From contig NC_091311.1 of assembly GCF_038502225.1 (NCBI RefSeq), positions 36,550,084 to 36,614,083 of the forward strand: 64,000 nucleotides of DNA, given 5' to 3'. The translations under genes were made by a program, and so were the position numbers. Of this stretch, positions 12,894 through 25,034 are shown in pieces. The notes below the pieces were generated by a model that did not search any database, was not told the DNA's origin, and was given only the letters and a program-made list of their open reading frames with translations. How positions within the stretch are numbered: position 1 is the first letter of the stretch; every line of letters begins with the position of its first letter. Source of the DNA: Cherax quadricarinatus (taxonomy: Eukaryota; Arthropoda; Malacostraca; Decapoda; Parastacidae).

Positions 12894-15253
12894 CGCTCTA
12901 CGTTACTCTACGCTGCTCCACGCTATTTACCCTGCTCTACACTGCTCTACGTTACTCTACGCTGTTCCACGCTATTTACCCTGCTCTACACTGCTCTACG
13001 TTACTCTACGCTGTTCCACGCTATTTACCCTGCTCTACACTGCTCTACGTTACTCTACGCTGTTCCACGCTATTTACCCTGCTCTACACTGCTCTACGTT
13101 ACTCTACGCTGCTCCACGCTATTTTACCCTGCTCTACACTTCTCTACGTTACTCTACGCTGCTCCACGCTATTTTACCCTGCTCTACACTGCTCTACGTT
13201 ACTCTACGCTGCTCCACGCTATTTTACCCTGCTCTACACTGCTCTACGTTACTCTACGCTGCTCCACGCTATTTTACCCTGCTCTACACTTCTCTACGTT
13301 ACTCTACGCTGCTCCACGCTATTTTACCCTGCTCTACACTGCTCTACGTTACTCTACGCTGCTCCACGCTATTTTACTCTGCTCTACACTGCTCTACGTT
13401 ACTCTACGCTGCTCCACGCTATTTTACCCTGCTCTACACTGCTCTACGTTACTCTACGCTGCTCCACGCTATTTTACCCTGCTCTACACTGCTCTACGTT
13501 ACTCTACGCTGCTCCACGCTATTTTGCCCTGCTCTACACTGCTCTACGTTACTCTACGCTGCTCCACGATATTTTACCCTGCTCTACACTGCTCTACGTT
13601 ACTCTACGCTGCTCCACGCTATTTTACCCTGCTCTACACTGCTCTGCGTTACTCTACGCTGCTCCACGCTATTTTACCCTGCTCTACACTGCTCTACGTT
13701 ACTCTACGCTGCTCCACGCTATTTTACCCTGCTCTATACTTCTCTACGTTACTCTACGCTGCTCCACGCTATTTTACTCTGCTCTACACTGCTCTACGTT
13801 ACTCTACGCTGCTCCACGCTATTTTACTCTGCTCTACACTGCTCTACGTTACTCTACGCTGCTCCACGCTATTTTACCCTGCTCTACACTGCTCTACGTT
13901 TCTCTACGCTGCTCCACGCTATTTTACCCTGCTGTTCACTGCTCTACGTTACTCTACGCTGCTCCACGCTATTTTACCCTGCTCTACACTGCTCTACGTT
14001 ACTCTACGCTGCTCTACGCTATTTTACCCTGCTCTACACTTCTCTACGTTACTCTACGCTGCTCCACGCTATTTTACCCTGCTCTACAGTGCTCTACGTT
14101 ACTCTACGCTGCTCCACGCTATTTTACCCTGCTCTACACTTCTCTACGTTACTCTACGCTGCTCCACGCTATTTTACCCTGCTCTACACTGCTCTACGTT
14201 ACTCTACGCTGCTCCACGCTATTTTACTCTGCTCTACACTGCTCTACGTTACTCTACGCTGCTCCACGCTATTTTACCCTGCTCTACACTGCTCTACGTT
14301 ACTCTACGCTGCTCCACGCTATTTTACCCTGCTCTACACTGCTCTACGTTACTCTACGCTGCTCCACGCTATTTTACCCTGCTCTACACTGCTCTACGTT
14401 ACTCTACGCTGTTCCACGCTATTTTACCCTGCTCTACACTGCTCTACGTTACTCTACGCTGCTCCACGCTATTTTACTCTGCTCTACACTGCTCTACGTT
14501 ACTCTACGCTGCTCCACGCTATTTTACTCTGCTCTACACTGCTCTACGTTACTCTACGCTGCTCCACGCTATTTTACCCTGCTCTACACTGCTCTACGTT
14601 ACTCTACGCTGCTCCACGCTATTTTACCCTGCTCTACACTGCTCTACGTTACTCTACGCTGCTCCACGCTATTTTACCCTGCTCTACGTTACTCTACGCT
14701 GCTCCAAGCTATTTTACCCTGCTCTACACTGCTCTACGTTACTCTACGCTGCTCCACGCTATTTTACTCTGCTCTACACTGCTCTACGTTACTCTACGCT
14801 GCTCCACGCTATTTTAACCTGCTCTACGCTGCTCTACGTTACTCTACGCTGCTCCACGATATTTTACCCTGCTCTACACTGCTCTACGTTACTCTGCTCC
14901 ACGCTATTTTACCCTGCTCTACACCGCTCTACGTTACTCTACGCTGCTCCACGCTATTTTACCCTGCTCTACACTGCTCTACGTTACTCTACGCTGCTCC
15001 ACGATATTTTACCCTGCTCTACACTGCTCTACGTTATTCTACGCTGCTCCACGCTATTTTACCCTGCTCTACGCTGCTCTACGTTACTCTACGCTGTTCC
15101 ACGCTATTTTACCCTGCTCTACGCTGCTCTACGTTACTCTACGCTGCTCCACGATATTTTACCCTGCTCTACACTGCTCTACGTTACTCTACGCTGCTCC
15201 ACGATATTTTACCCTGCTCTACACTGCTCTACGTTACTCTACGCTGCTCCACG
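12894..15253. repeat. 50-bp minisatellite made of five decamers, about 47 units
   Basis: The unit is GCTCTACACT, GCTCTACGTT, ACTCTACGCT, GCTCCACGCT, ATTTTACCCT. The first four copies have ATTTACCCT and are 49 bp. The decamers resemble each other, so the 50-mer probably arose from a 10-bp ancestor. The unit contains no stop codon in any plus-strand frame and its length is not a multiple of three. All three plus frames therefore stay open for 668, 845 and 910 codons and cycle through the same peptide. These are artefacts of repeat composition unless transcription is shown. Confidence 0.96.
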
Positions 15254-15404
15254 TCTACCATCTCCTTCACAAGCCATATTATCTTTCTGTCTCTTTCCCT
15301 GTCTGAATTTCTGCCTTCTCTCTCTTTCTCTCTCTCGCTCTCTCAATCCCTCTGTTTACCTTCATTTCATTGATTCCTACATTTTCCTCTTCACATTATT
15401 AGCA

Positions 15405-15520
<116 letters not shown>

Positions 15521-15522
15521 TT

Positions 15523-17031
15523 GTGTCCCTCCTCCCTTATCTCCCTGCATGGCAGGAGATAAGAGACAGCAACATAGCCCCACTCCACAAAGGGGGCAGT
15601 AAAGCAACAGCAAAGAACTACAGACCAATAGCACTAACATCCCATATCATAAAAATCTTTGAAAGGGTCCTAAGAAGCAAGATCACCACCCATCTAGAAA
15701 CCCATCAGTTACACAACCCAGGGCAACATGGGTTTAGAACAGGTCGCTCCTGTCTGTCTCAACTACTGGATCACTACGACAAGGTCCTAAATGCACTAGA
15801 AGACAAAAAGAATGCAGATGTAATATATACAGACTTTGCAAAAGCCTTCGACAAGTGTGACCATGGCGTAATAGCGCACAAAATGCGCGCTGAAGGAATA
15901 ACAGGAAAAGTCGGTCGATGGATCTATAATTTCCTCACTAACAGAACACAGAGAGTAGTCGTCAACAGAGTAAAGTCCCAGGCAGCTACGGTGAAAAGCT
16001 CTGTTCCACAAGGCACAGTACTAGCTCCCATCTTGTTCCTCATCCTCATATCCGACATAGACAAGGATGTCAGCCACAGCACCGTGTCTTCCTTTGCAGA
16101 TGACACCCGAATCTGCATGACAGTGTCTTCCATTGCAGACACTGCAAGGCTACAGGCGGACATCAACCAAATCTTTCAGTGGGCTGCAGAAAACAATATG
16201 AAGTTCAACGATGAGAAATTTCAATTACTCAGATATGGTAAACATGAGGAAATTAAATCTTCATCAGAGTACAAAACAAATTCTGGCCACAAAATAGAGC
16301 GAAACACCAACGTCAAAGACCTGGGAGTGATTATGTCGGAGGATCTCACCTTCAAGGACCATAACATTGTATCAATCGCATCTGCTAGAAAAATGACAGG
16401 ATGGATAATGAGAACCTTCAAAACTAGGGAGGCCAAGCCCATGATGACACTCTTCAGGTCACTTGTTCTATCTAGGCTGGAATATTGCTGCACTCTAACA
16501 GCACCTTTCAAGGCAGGTGAAATTGCCGACCTAGAAAATGTACAGAGAACTTTCACGGCGCGCATAACGGAGATAAAACACCTCAATTACTGGGAGCGCT
16601 TGAGGTTTCTAAACCTGTATTCCCTGGAACGCAGGAGGGAGAGATACATGATTATATACACCTGGAAAATCCTAGAGGGACTAGTACCGAACTTGCACAC
16701 GAAAATCACTCACTACGAAAGCAAAAGACTTGGCAGACGATGCACCATCCCCCCACTGAAAAGCAGGGGTGTCACTAGCACGTTAAGAGACCATACAATA
16801 AGTGTCAGGGGCCCGAGACTGTTCAACTGCCTCCCAGCACACATAAGGGGGATTACCAACAGACCCCTGGCAGTCTTCAAGCTGGCACTGGACAAGCACC
16901 TAAAGTCAGTTCCTGATCAGCCGGGCTGTGGCTCGTACGTTGGTTTGCGTGCAGCCAGCAGCAACAGCCTGGTTGATCAGGCGCTGATCCACCAGGAGGC
17001 CTGGTCACAGACCGGGCCGCGGGGGCGTTGA
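15523..17031 (+). CDS. Reverse transcriptase fragment of the 15.5-kb LINE
   Basis: A 502-codon open frame. From about residue 15 it reads as a LINE reverse transcriptase: KNYRPIALTS (31-40), GFRTGRS (70-76), the first catalytic block TDFAKAFD (103-110), SVPQGTVLAP (160-169) and the catalytic FADD box (191-194). A basic C-terminal domain follows, with LVLSRLEYCC and YWERLRFLNLYSLERRRERY. The reaction would be RNA-templated DNA synthesis at the integration site. The first dozen codons come from the flanking TC-rich DNA, so the annotated start is not the native start. No in-frame stop interrupts the catalytic part, but the endonuclease is missing, so the copy cannot move on its own. Confidence 0.9.
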   Translation: MSLLPYLPAWQEIRDSNIAPLHKGGSKATAKNYRPIALTSHIIKIFERVLRSKITTHLETHQLHNPGQHGFRTGRSCLSQLLDHYDKVLNALEDKKNADVIYTDFAKAFDKCDHGVIAHKMRAEGITGKVGRWIYNFLTNRTQRVVVNRVKSQAATVKSSVPQGTVLAPILFLILISDIDKDVSHSTVSSFADDTRICMTVSSIADTARLQADINQIFQWAAENNMKFNDEKFQLLRYGKHEEIKSSSEYKTNSGHKIERNTNVKDLGVIMSEDLTFKDHNIVSIASARKMTGWIMRTFKTREAKPMMTLFRSLVLSRLEYCCTLTAPFKAGEIADLENVQRTFTARITEIKHLNYWERLRFLNLYSLERRRERYMIIYTWKILEGLVPNLHTKITHYESKRLGRRCTIPPLKSRGVTSTLRDHTISVRGPRLFNCLPAHIRGITNRPLAVFKLALDKHLKSVPDQPGCGSYVGLRAASSNSLVDQALIHQEAWSQTGPRGR

Positions 17032-17066
17032 CCCCCGAAACTCTCTCCAGGTAAACTCCAGGTAAA
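15550..17066 (+). mobile_element. 5'-truncated CR1/L2-like non-LTR retrotransposon
   Basis: The segment covers the reverse transcriptase and C-terminal region of a LINE, without the upstream endonuclease. The left edge merges with the TC run. The 3' end holds a strong hairpin (16968-16996) and a tandem CTCCAGGTAAA motif (17046-17066), the sort of short 3' repeat seen in CR1-type elements. Clade assignment is by motif resemblance only. Decayed relatives of the same protein lie at 50360-50897 on the minus strand and, more distantly, at 23.6 and 27.6 kb. Confidence 0.85.
16968..16996 (+). other. Hairpin in the LINE 3' end
   Basis: Inverted repeat CCTGGT-T-GATCAG / CTGATC-C-ACCAGG around a 3-base loop: 12 pairs and one mismatch. 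It lies inside the last codons of the frame, near the element's 3' end, where LINE RNAs can be recognised by their own reverse transcriptase. That role is inference. Confidence 0.6.
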
Positions 17067-17164
17067 CAAACACACACAGTAGAGAGGTGCACTGTGTTTA
17101 TGTAATCAGAAAATAGAGAGGAACTGTTGCTGTCCGTCTGGTGTTTGTCTCCCACCACCTCAGT

Positions 17165-17317
17165 GGGGAAGGACGGGGAGAACCTTCATGTTGGCGAAGG
17201 GCTCGTGGGTCAGAGGAAGGGGGAGGTATCCCTCCCCTTCCTTGGATCAAACCTCAGTTACCTGTTCCCAAGCCCTACTCTTCTCCAGTACCGAATCGTC
17301 TGAGCGTTGTCCCATTG

Positions 17318-17325
<8 letters not shown>
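17165..17325 (+). mobile_element. Decayed AAT-tailed SINE-like repeat
   Basis: Segments TTGGCGAAGGGCTCGTGG and CCTTCCTTGGATCAAACCTC resemble the families at 51878-52027, 58195-58515 and 47085-47215. As in those, an AAT run follows. Diverged; edges uncertain. Confidence 0.45.
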
Positions 17326-17504
<179 letters not shown>

Positions 17505-18477
17505 ACAAAGAATACGAGAAGGTAGAAGAGAAAGATGGAGATGAGAAGGAGATAGAGGAAGAGAAAGAGATAGATGATGAGAAATACAAAAGAGAAAGAG
17601 GCAGAAGTTCGAGAAGAAGATAGGAGAGAAAAATAAAGATGAGAATAAGAAGGAAAAGATAATTTGAAGAATGAGAAGAGAAGAAACATTAAAATTAGAA
17701 GACGGGAAGAGAGGGAGACTGACAGATGGGGAGATAGAATGACAGGAAATTACCGGAGGATCCGGAGGAAGCAAGGGGAAAACTGGAAGATAAGATGAGT
17801 GGAGGGAAATAAAGGGAAAAAGATATTATTACCAGTGTTTCTGAGGAACTTTTTTCCAGTTCCATTTCTTTTTCTTGCTGGAAGGAACTTTGTGAAGTAT
17901 TCAGTTGATTATGGAACTTTCTGAGTTTCTCTAGTTGCAGTGTGGAACCTTCTAAGTTCTCTTGGTTGTACCATGGAACTTTCTGAGTGACTCTACTTGG
18001 CTCAAGGATTCAAGGATCTTTCCTTCCCGTCTAACCCTCTCTTCCCTCCTTTCTAACCGTCCTTTCTCTACATTCTAACCCTCCTTTTACTTCCCTTCAC
18101 CTCCCTTCGCTTCCCTTATCTCGCTTCACCTCCCTTCACTTCCCTTCACCTCCCGTTTAGCCTTTCCTTAGCATTACCAGTAAGTGTGCTGTTAGCACCT
18201 AAGCACAACATTTGAGTTCATGATGTAAGTAGGTACCTCACCTGTTCCTCATTATAATATGTTAAATTACATGTCATGTTCTAATTAGGTGCCTAAATTA
18301 CTTCTCTTTATAATTAAGTACTTTACCTGTGCTACATTTTACGTGTCGCCAGCAAATGGCTCATTATCTCCTGTAATTACCTTCGGTGATTAAGAAGACT
18401 ATTAATTAAATAAACCTGTAATTAACCAAGTGTGACTACGTTTCCTGTGGTCGCTAATAAGTAGGACTACCAGTCAC
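17505..18477. other. Purine-rich then unique DNA, no gene seen
   Basis: 17505-17830 is GA-rich low-complexity sequence. 18020-18160 is a pyrimidine tract of repeated CTTCCCTTCACCTCC-like units. The rest is unique AT-rich sequence. No coding, RNA or mobile-element signature recognised. Confidence 0.5.
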
Positions 18478-18480
18478 TCA

Positions 18481-18535
<55 letters not shown>

Positions 18536-18551
18536 ACACGCACACACACAC

Positions 18552-18585
<34 letters not shown>
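18478..18585. repeat. (CA)n microsatellite
   Basis: Dinucleotide run with scattered CATA and CGCA interruptions. Confidence 0.95.
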
Positions 18586-19058
18586 CGGTAACAGTAATTA
18601 CAAGAGGAAGTTATTACTGCAGACCTGGAGATTGTTTAGCAGATAGAAGAAGTTGGAGGACATCTTGTTTCTTATGCTGATTACGGCATTTAGAGGTGAG
18701 GGGAGGAGGAGGAGCAGCAGCAGAAGAAGGAAGAGGAGGAGAGGGAGCATGAAGGAAGGAACAAGAAGAGGGGAAGTATACTCTAGAGATGGAATACAAC
18801 AAAACCTTGTCATTCTCAGATATGAGCATCGAAAGAAACAGAAGTCGGCCATATAGTACTTTGGTTCACCGTAACTTTACTACTGTGCTTCACCGTACAA
18901 TGGTCAACAACTTAAAAAAAATAATTTAAAGCACTGCTAAAGTTATCCCTTATAATGGGATACATAATACTGTGTTATACATTCCGGGTCAAGCCAAAAA
19001 CCGGACGATAATGTGTTGCTCTGAGCTTCTCAGGTGACCTGAGTCAAAAAAAAAAAAA
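18586..19058. other. Unique DNA, no gene seen
   Basis: Includes a GGAGGAGG-type purine-rich patch (about 18695-18775). Short frames on both strands are low-complexity. Nothing supported. Confidence 0.4.
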
Positions 19059-19312
19059 AGGCTGAGTTGACTGCCCCCTCGGCTCACATACTGAGTGTTT
19101 GTGGTTCGATCCCCGGCACTGGAGAAAAAGTAGAGCATGATTCCTGACACCTGCTGTCCTTGTTCACCTAGCGACCAGTAGATACCTGGGTTTCAGTTGA
19201 CTGTTGTGGGTCGCATCCTGTAGGGGTGGTAGTGGTAATATACGTCAGATAGAACTAGGCTCTGAAATGAGACGAGGCGGGATAACAGCTCTAGGTCTGT
19301 AAATTCAGCTGT
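19059..19312 (+). mobile_element. tRNA-derived SINE (family 1)
   Basis: A poly-A stretch precedes a tRNA-like head with GGCTGAGTTGACT as an A-box-like motif and GGTTCGATCCC (19103-19113), a good RNA polymerase III B box. The body contains GACACCTGCTGTCC, TAGATACCTGGGT and TTGTGGGTCGCATCCTG. The same blocks occur in the SINE at 25805, so the two share a core. The tRNA head is diverged and would not fold as a working tRNA. Confidence 0.8.
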
Positions 19313-19485
19313 ATGAAAAAAAAGATAAATAGAGAGAAAAGAAAGGAAAGCCCGTTCATGTATTTATGGGAGAGGAGCGAGAGATGCAGCCCAGGGATCA
19401 GGTAGTGGAGGTAATTTCCCTGTGGAACAACCATTTACCACACTTAACAGAGATTCACACTTCTCTTCTTCTTACCAAACTTCCG

Positions 19486-22400
19486 CTACCTCTAGTTTCT
19501 GGCTCCTTACTTGTAGTTTCTGGCTCCTTACTTGTAGCTTCTGGCTCCTTACTTGTAGTGTCTGGCTCCTTACTTGTAGCTTCTGGCTCCTTATTTGTAG
19601 TGTCTGGCTCCTTACTTGTAGTTTCTGGCTCCTTACTTGTAGTGTCTGACTCCTTACTTGTAGCTTCTGGCTCCTTATTTGTAGTGTCCGGCTCCTTACT
19701 TGTAGCTTCTGGCTCCTTATTTGTAGTGTCTGGCTCCTTACTTGTAGTTTCTGGCTCCTTACTTGTAGTGCCTGACTCCTTACTTGTAGCTTCTGGCTCC
19801 TTACTCGTAGTGTCTGGCTCCTTACTTGTAGCTTCTGGCTCCTTATTTGTAGTGTCTGGCTCCTTACTTGTAGTTTCTGGCTCCTTACTTGTAGTGTCTG
19901 AATCCTTACTTGTAGCTTCTGGCTCCTTACTTGTAGTGTCTGGCTCCTTACTTGTAGCTTCTGGCTCCTTATTTGTAGAGTCTGACTCTTTACTTGTAGT
20001 TTCTGGTTCATTACTTGTAGTGTCTGGCTCCTTACTTGTAGTGTCTGACTCCTTACCTGTAGCTTCTGGCTCCTTACTTGTAGTGTCTGGCACCTTACTT
20101 GTAGCTTCTGGCTTCTTATTTGTAGTGTTTGACTCCTTACTTGTAGTTTCTGGCTCCTTACTTATAGTGTCTGACTCCTTACTTGTAGCTTCTGGCTCCT
20201 TACTTGTAGTGTCTGACTCCTTACTTGTAGCTTCTGGCTCCTTACTTGTAGTGTCTGACTCCTCACTTGTAGCTTCTGGCTCCTTACTTGTAGTGTCTAG
20301 CTCCTTACTTGTAGCTTCTGGCTCCTTATTTGTAGTGTCTGACTCCTTACTTGTAGTTTCTGGCTCCTTACTTGTAGTGTCTGATTCCTTACTTGTAGCT
20401 TCTGGCTCCTTACTTGTAGTATCTGGCTCCTTACTTGTAGCTTCTGGCTCCTTATTTGTAGTGTCTGACTCTTTACTTGTAGTTTCTGGCTCATTACTTG
20501 TAGTGCCTGACTCCTTACTTGTAGCTTCTGGCTCCTTACTTGTAGTGTCTGACTCCTTACTTGTAGCATCTGGCTCCTTACTTGTAGTATCTGGCTCCCT
20601 ACTTGTAGCTTCTGGCTCCTTACTTGTAGCTTCTGGCTCCTTAATTGTAGTGTCCGGCTTCTTACTTTTAGTGTCTGGCTCCCTACTTGTAGCTTCTGGC
20701 TCCTTATTTATAGTGTCTGGCTCCTTATTTGTAGTGTCTGGCTCCCTACTTGTAGCTTCTGGCTCCTTGCTTGTAGAGTCTGGCTCCCTACTTGTAGCTT
20801 CTGGCTCCTTACTTGTAGTGTTTGGCTCCATACTTGTAGCTTCTGGCTCCTTACTTGTAGCTTCTGGCTCCTTACTGGTAGTGTCTGGCTCCCTAATTGT
20901 AGTGTCTGGCTCCCTACTTGTAGCTTCTAGCTCCTTACTTGAAGAGTCTGGCTTCTTACTTGTAGTGTCTGGTTCCCTACTTGTAGCTTCTGGCTCCTTA
21001 ATTGTAGTGTCTGACTCCTTAATTGTAGTGTCTGGCTCCCTACATGTAGCTTCTGGCCCCTTAATTGTAGTGACTGGCTCCTTACTTGTAGCTTCTGGCT
21101 CCTTACTTGTAGTGTCTGGCTCCTTACTTGTAGCTTCTGGCTCCTTACTTGTATAGTCTGGCTCCCTACTTGTAGCTTCTGGCTCCTTACTTGTAGTGTC
21201 TGGCTTCTTACTTGTTACTTCTGGCTCCTTACTTGTAGTGTCTGGCTCCTTACTTGTAGCTTCTGGCTCCTTAATTGTAGTGTCTGGCTCCCTACTTGTA
21301 GTGTCTGGCTCACTACTTGTAGCTTCTAGCTCCTTATTTTAGAGTTTGTCTCCTTACTTGTAGCTTCTGGCTCCTTAATTGTAGTGTCTGGCTCCTTACT
21401 TGTAGTGTCTGGCTCCCTACTTGTAACTTCTGACTCCTTACTTGTAGTGTCTGGCTCCTTACTTGTAGCTTCTGGCTCCTTACTTGTAGAGTCTGGCTCC
21501 CTACTTGTAGCTTCTGCCTCCTTACTTGTAGTGTCTGGCTCCCTACTTGCAGCTTCTACCTCCTTACTTGTAGAGTCTGGCTCCCTACTTGTTGCTTCTG
21601 GCTTGTAGTGTCTGACTCTTTACTTGCAGTGTCTGGCTCCCTTCTTGTAGCTTCTGGCTCCTTGCTTGTAGTGTCTGACTCCTTACTTGTAGTGTCTGGC
21701 TCCCTACTTGTAGCTTCTGGCTCCTTACTTGTAGTGTCTGGCTCCTTACTTGTGTCTGGCTCTTTACTTGTAGTGTCTGGCTCCCTACTTGTAGCTTCTG
21801 GCTCCTTACTTGTAGCTTCTGGCTCCTTAATTGTAGTGTCTGGCTTCTTACTTGTAGTGTCTGGCTCCCTACTTGTAGCTTCTGGCACCTTACTTGTAGT
21901 GTCTGGCTCCTTACTTGTAGTGTCTGGCTCCCTGCTTGTAGCTTCTGGCTCCTTACTTGTGGTGTCTGGCTCCTTACTTGTAGCTTCTGGCTCCTTACTT
22001 GTATAGTCTGGCTCCCTACTTGTAGCTTCTGGCTCCATACTTGTGGTGTCTGGCTCCTTACTTGTAGCTTCTGGCTTCTTACTTGTAGTGTCTGGGTTCT
22101 TACTTGTAGCTTCTGGCTCCTTACTTGTAGAGTCTGGCTCCCTTCTTGTAGCTTCTGGCTCCTTAATTGTAGTGTCTGGCTCCTTAATTGTAGCGTCTGG
22201 CTCCCTACTTGTAGCGTCTGGCTCCTTGCTTGTAGTGTCTGGCTCCCTACTTGTAGCTTCTGCCTCCTTACTTGTAATGTCTGACTCCTTACTTGTAGCT
22301 TCTAGCTCCTTACTTGTAGAGTCTTGCTCCCTACTTGTTGCTCCTGGCTTGTAGTGTCTGACTCTTTACTTGTAGTGTCTGGCTCCCTACTTGTAGCTTA

Positions 22401-22770
22401 TGGCTCCTTACTTGTATTGTCTGACTTCTTACTTGTTGTGTCTGGCTCCCTACTTGTAGCTTCTGGCTCCTTACTTGTAGTGTCTGGCTCCTTACTTGTA
22501 GTGTCTGGCTCTTTACTGTAGTGTCTGGCTCCCTACTTGTAGCTTCTGTCTCCTTACTTGTAGTGTCTGGATCCTTATTTGTAGTGTCTTTCTCCTTACT
22601 TGTAGTGTCTGTCTCCCTACTTGTAGCTTTTAGCTTCATTCTTGTAACTTCTAGCTCCGTATTTCTAGCCCCCTACTTGTAGCTTCTTGCTATGTATTTC
22701 TAGCTTCTAACTTTCTTCTTGTAGCTTCTAGCTCCGTATTTCTAGCTTCTAGGTCTCTAAATAGACTCCT
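19486..22770. repeat. 21-bp minisatellite array, about 155 units
   Basis: Unit GGCTCCTTACTTGTAG followed by TTTCT, TGTCT or CTTCT. TGTCT and CTTCT types often alternate, giving a 42-bp higher order. Because 21 is a multiple of three, frames stay open on both strands: 596 codons on plus (SLLVASG-type, hydrophobic) and 458 codons on minus (EPETTSK-type, Ser/Thr-rich). The right end (after about 22640) decays. No splice-flanked or unique coding sequence accompanies it, so a gene is not supported. Confidence 0.96.
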
Positions 22771-23112
22771 GTATAATTAAAAATCCCTCGACCATTCGTT
22801 TGGTCTTTCCAAAATTCCTTACTTCCGCCTTCCTTTCTTTGTGTGTTCATTTCTACATCTCTGGACTGCCTCGATTTCTTTATTGCTTCCAAGGCCCTCC
22901 TTTATTTTTCATAGCTTCTCAACACCTTCCATTGAACCATTCTTTATTATTCATGCCGCTCAGGTCTACAGGTTTCCCCGCAGCACCGGATATGCACTCA
23001 GATTACACTCAAACGTATACTCAGAGCAATGCTTGATCGGCACACACAGCTCGGGCTCTCCCATTAGTTTCCGCCTCTGATGAGGATTTAGAGTAACATT
23101 AATATACGAACT
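22771..23112. other. Unique DNA, no gene seen
   Basis: Pyrimidine-rich unique sequence between the 21-bp array and a CA run. Short frames lack recognisable domains. Confidence 0.4.
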
Positions 23113-23113
23113 A

Positions 23114-23123
23114 CGCACACACC

Positions 23124-23217
<94 letters not shown>

Positions 23218-23228
23218 CACACGCACAC

Positions 23229-23320
<92 letters not shown>
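23114..23320. repeat. (CA)n microsatellite
   Basis: About 100 dinucleotides with a few CGCA interruptions. Cys-Val frames on the opposite strand are artefacts. Confidence 0.97.
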
Positions 23321-23323
<3 letters not shown>

Positions 23324-23639
23324 GCCAAATGTGTTTAATAAGATTATTTGTTTGGTAGGCTGTAAGCGGGTGGTTAATGATAAATGTCTTCAGAGGCTTC
23401 TTTGTTTATTGAAAAGTGTCATGGTGGGTACACAGGCTTGTGTGTTGTGCCCATGGCCCGGGCAGGACCATCCCACGAGAGAGAGAGGAGTAGGCCTTGT
23501 GTCTTCCTGCTAGGCCGCTGTGTGAGTGAGAGTGAGGCAAGGGCAGGCAGGCTTGCTTCCCCACCGAGAGGCTTGGCTACAGAGGGCAGCACCTTAGTGC
23601 CGCGAAATATGAAATAAGCTGGCAGACAGCATGGGCTGT
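23321..23639. other. Unique DNA, no gene seen
   Basis: Contains short repeats of a GCAGACAG-type word just before the LINE fragment. Nothing else supported. Confidence 0.4.
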
Positions 23640-24430
23640 CTGTGCAGACAGTATAGGCTGTCTACAAATGCAAAGTCATGAAGATCGGAGAAGGGCAAAG
23701 AAGACCGCAGACAGAGTATAGACTAGGTGGCCAACGACTGCAAACCTCGCTCAAGGAGAAAGATCTTGGGGTGACCATAACATCGAGCATGTCTCCGGAG
23801 GCACACATCAACCAGATAGCTGCTTCAGCATACGGGCGCCTGGCAAACCTGAGAATAGCGTTCCGATACCTTAGTAAGGAATCGTTCAAGACACTGAACA
23901 CCGTGTACATCAGGCCCATACTGGAGTATGCAGCACCAGTTTGGAACCCACACCTGGTCAAGCATGTCAAGAAATTAGAGAAAGTGCAAAGGTTCGCAAC
24001 AAGGCTGGTTCCGGAGCTCAGGGGAATGTCCTACCATGAAAGGTTGAGGGAAATCGGACTGACGACATTGGAGGACAGGAGGGTCAGGGAAGACATGATA
24101 ACGACATACAAAATACTGCATGGAATAGATAAGGTAGACAGAGAAAGGTTGTTCCAGAGATGGGACACAGAAACAAGGGGTCACAGTTGGAATCTGAAGA
24201 CTCAGATGAGTCACAGGGACGTTAGTAAGTATTTCTTCAGTCATAGAGTCGTCAGGAAGTGGAACAGCCTAGCAAGTGATGTGGTGGAGGCAGGAACCAT
24301 ACATAGCTTTAAGACGAGGTATGATAAAGCTCTGGAAGCAGAGAGAGGACCTAGTAACGATCAGTGAAGAGGGGAGGCCAGGAGCTGAGTCTCGACCCCT
24401 GCAACCACAATTAGGTGAGTACACACACAC
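23640..24430 (+). mobile_element. LINE 3' fragment with AC tail (copy 1)
   Basis: A 5'-truncated non-LTR retrotransposon that keeps the end of the reverse transcriptase (open frame 23678-24367, 229 codons) and the 3' end. The protein carries KEKDLGVTI, IRPILEYAAPVWNPH, LEKVQRFATRLVPELR and VVRKWNSLASDVVEAGTIHSFK, blocks typical of the C-terminal domain of CR1/Jockey-type elements. The catalytic FADD region is missing. After the stop the element ends CGACCCCTGCAACCAC, AATTAGGTGAGTAC and then an AC run. The same ending occurs at 28.2, 47.66 and (minus) 60.66 kb. Confidence 0.9.
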
Positions 24431-24451
24431 ATACACAGTGTATACCTAAAA

Positions 24452-24622
<171 letters not shown>

Positions 24623-24790
24623 CTCTCTCCTCACTGTGAATATAATATATATTAGTCTGGAATAAATATTTACTCAGTAATATTGGCAATATTGCTGTCA
24701 AAGTTTCTTGAAGTCAAGATAAGAAAAAAAATTTCTGTACCTCTGGCGATTTAATTTGTGGGTCGAGAAGAGTTTATTTTCTGGCCAGCT

Positions 24791-24950
24791 GAGTCTCTTG
24801 ATGGGGGAGGTAGTGGGGAAGGTAGTGGGGAAGATAGTGGGGACGTAGTGGGGAAGATAGTGGGGAGGTAGTGGGGAAGGTAGTGGGGAAGGTAGTGGGG
24901 AAGTAATAATGGAAGTAGTGGGGGAGTGTGGGGGAGGTAGCAAGAAGAGG
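24791..24950. repeat. 12-bp minisatellite (GGTAGTGGGGAA)
   Basis: About 12 degenerate copies of GGTAGTGGGGAA, G-rich on the plus strand, in otherwise unique sequence (24617-25034). Confidence 0.85.
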
Positions 24951-25034
24951 GAATGTTGTAGGGAATGATGAGGGTGTGGTGCGGTGAGGAATGGGGTCAG
25001 CAGGAATGGTGGGGGTGATGGTGTGGGTGTGCTG

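Noticed and set aside
22966..23328. Cys-Val repeat ORFs, also at 27.5, 28.2, 28.5 and 47.5 kb
   Set aside because: Readings of AC/GT microsatellites.
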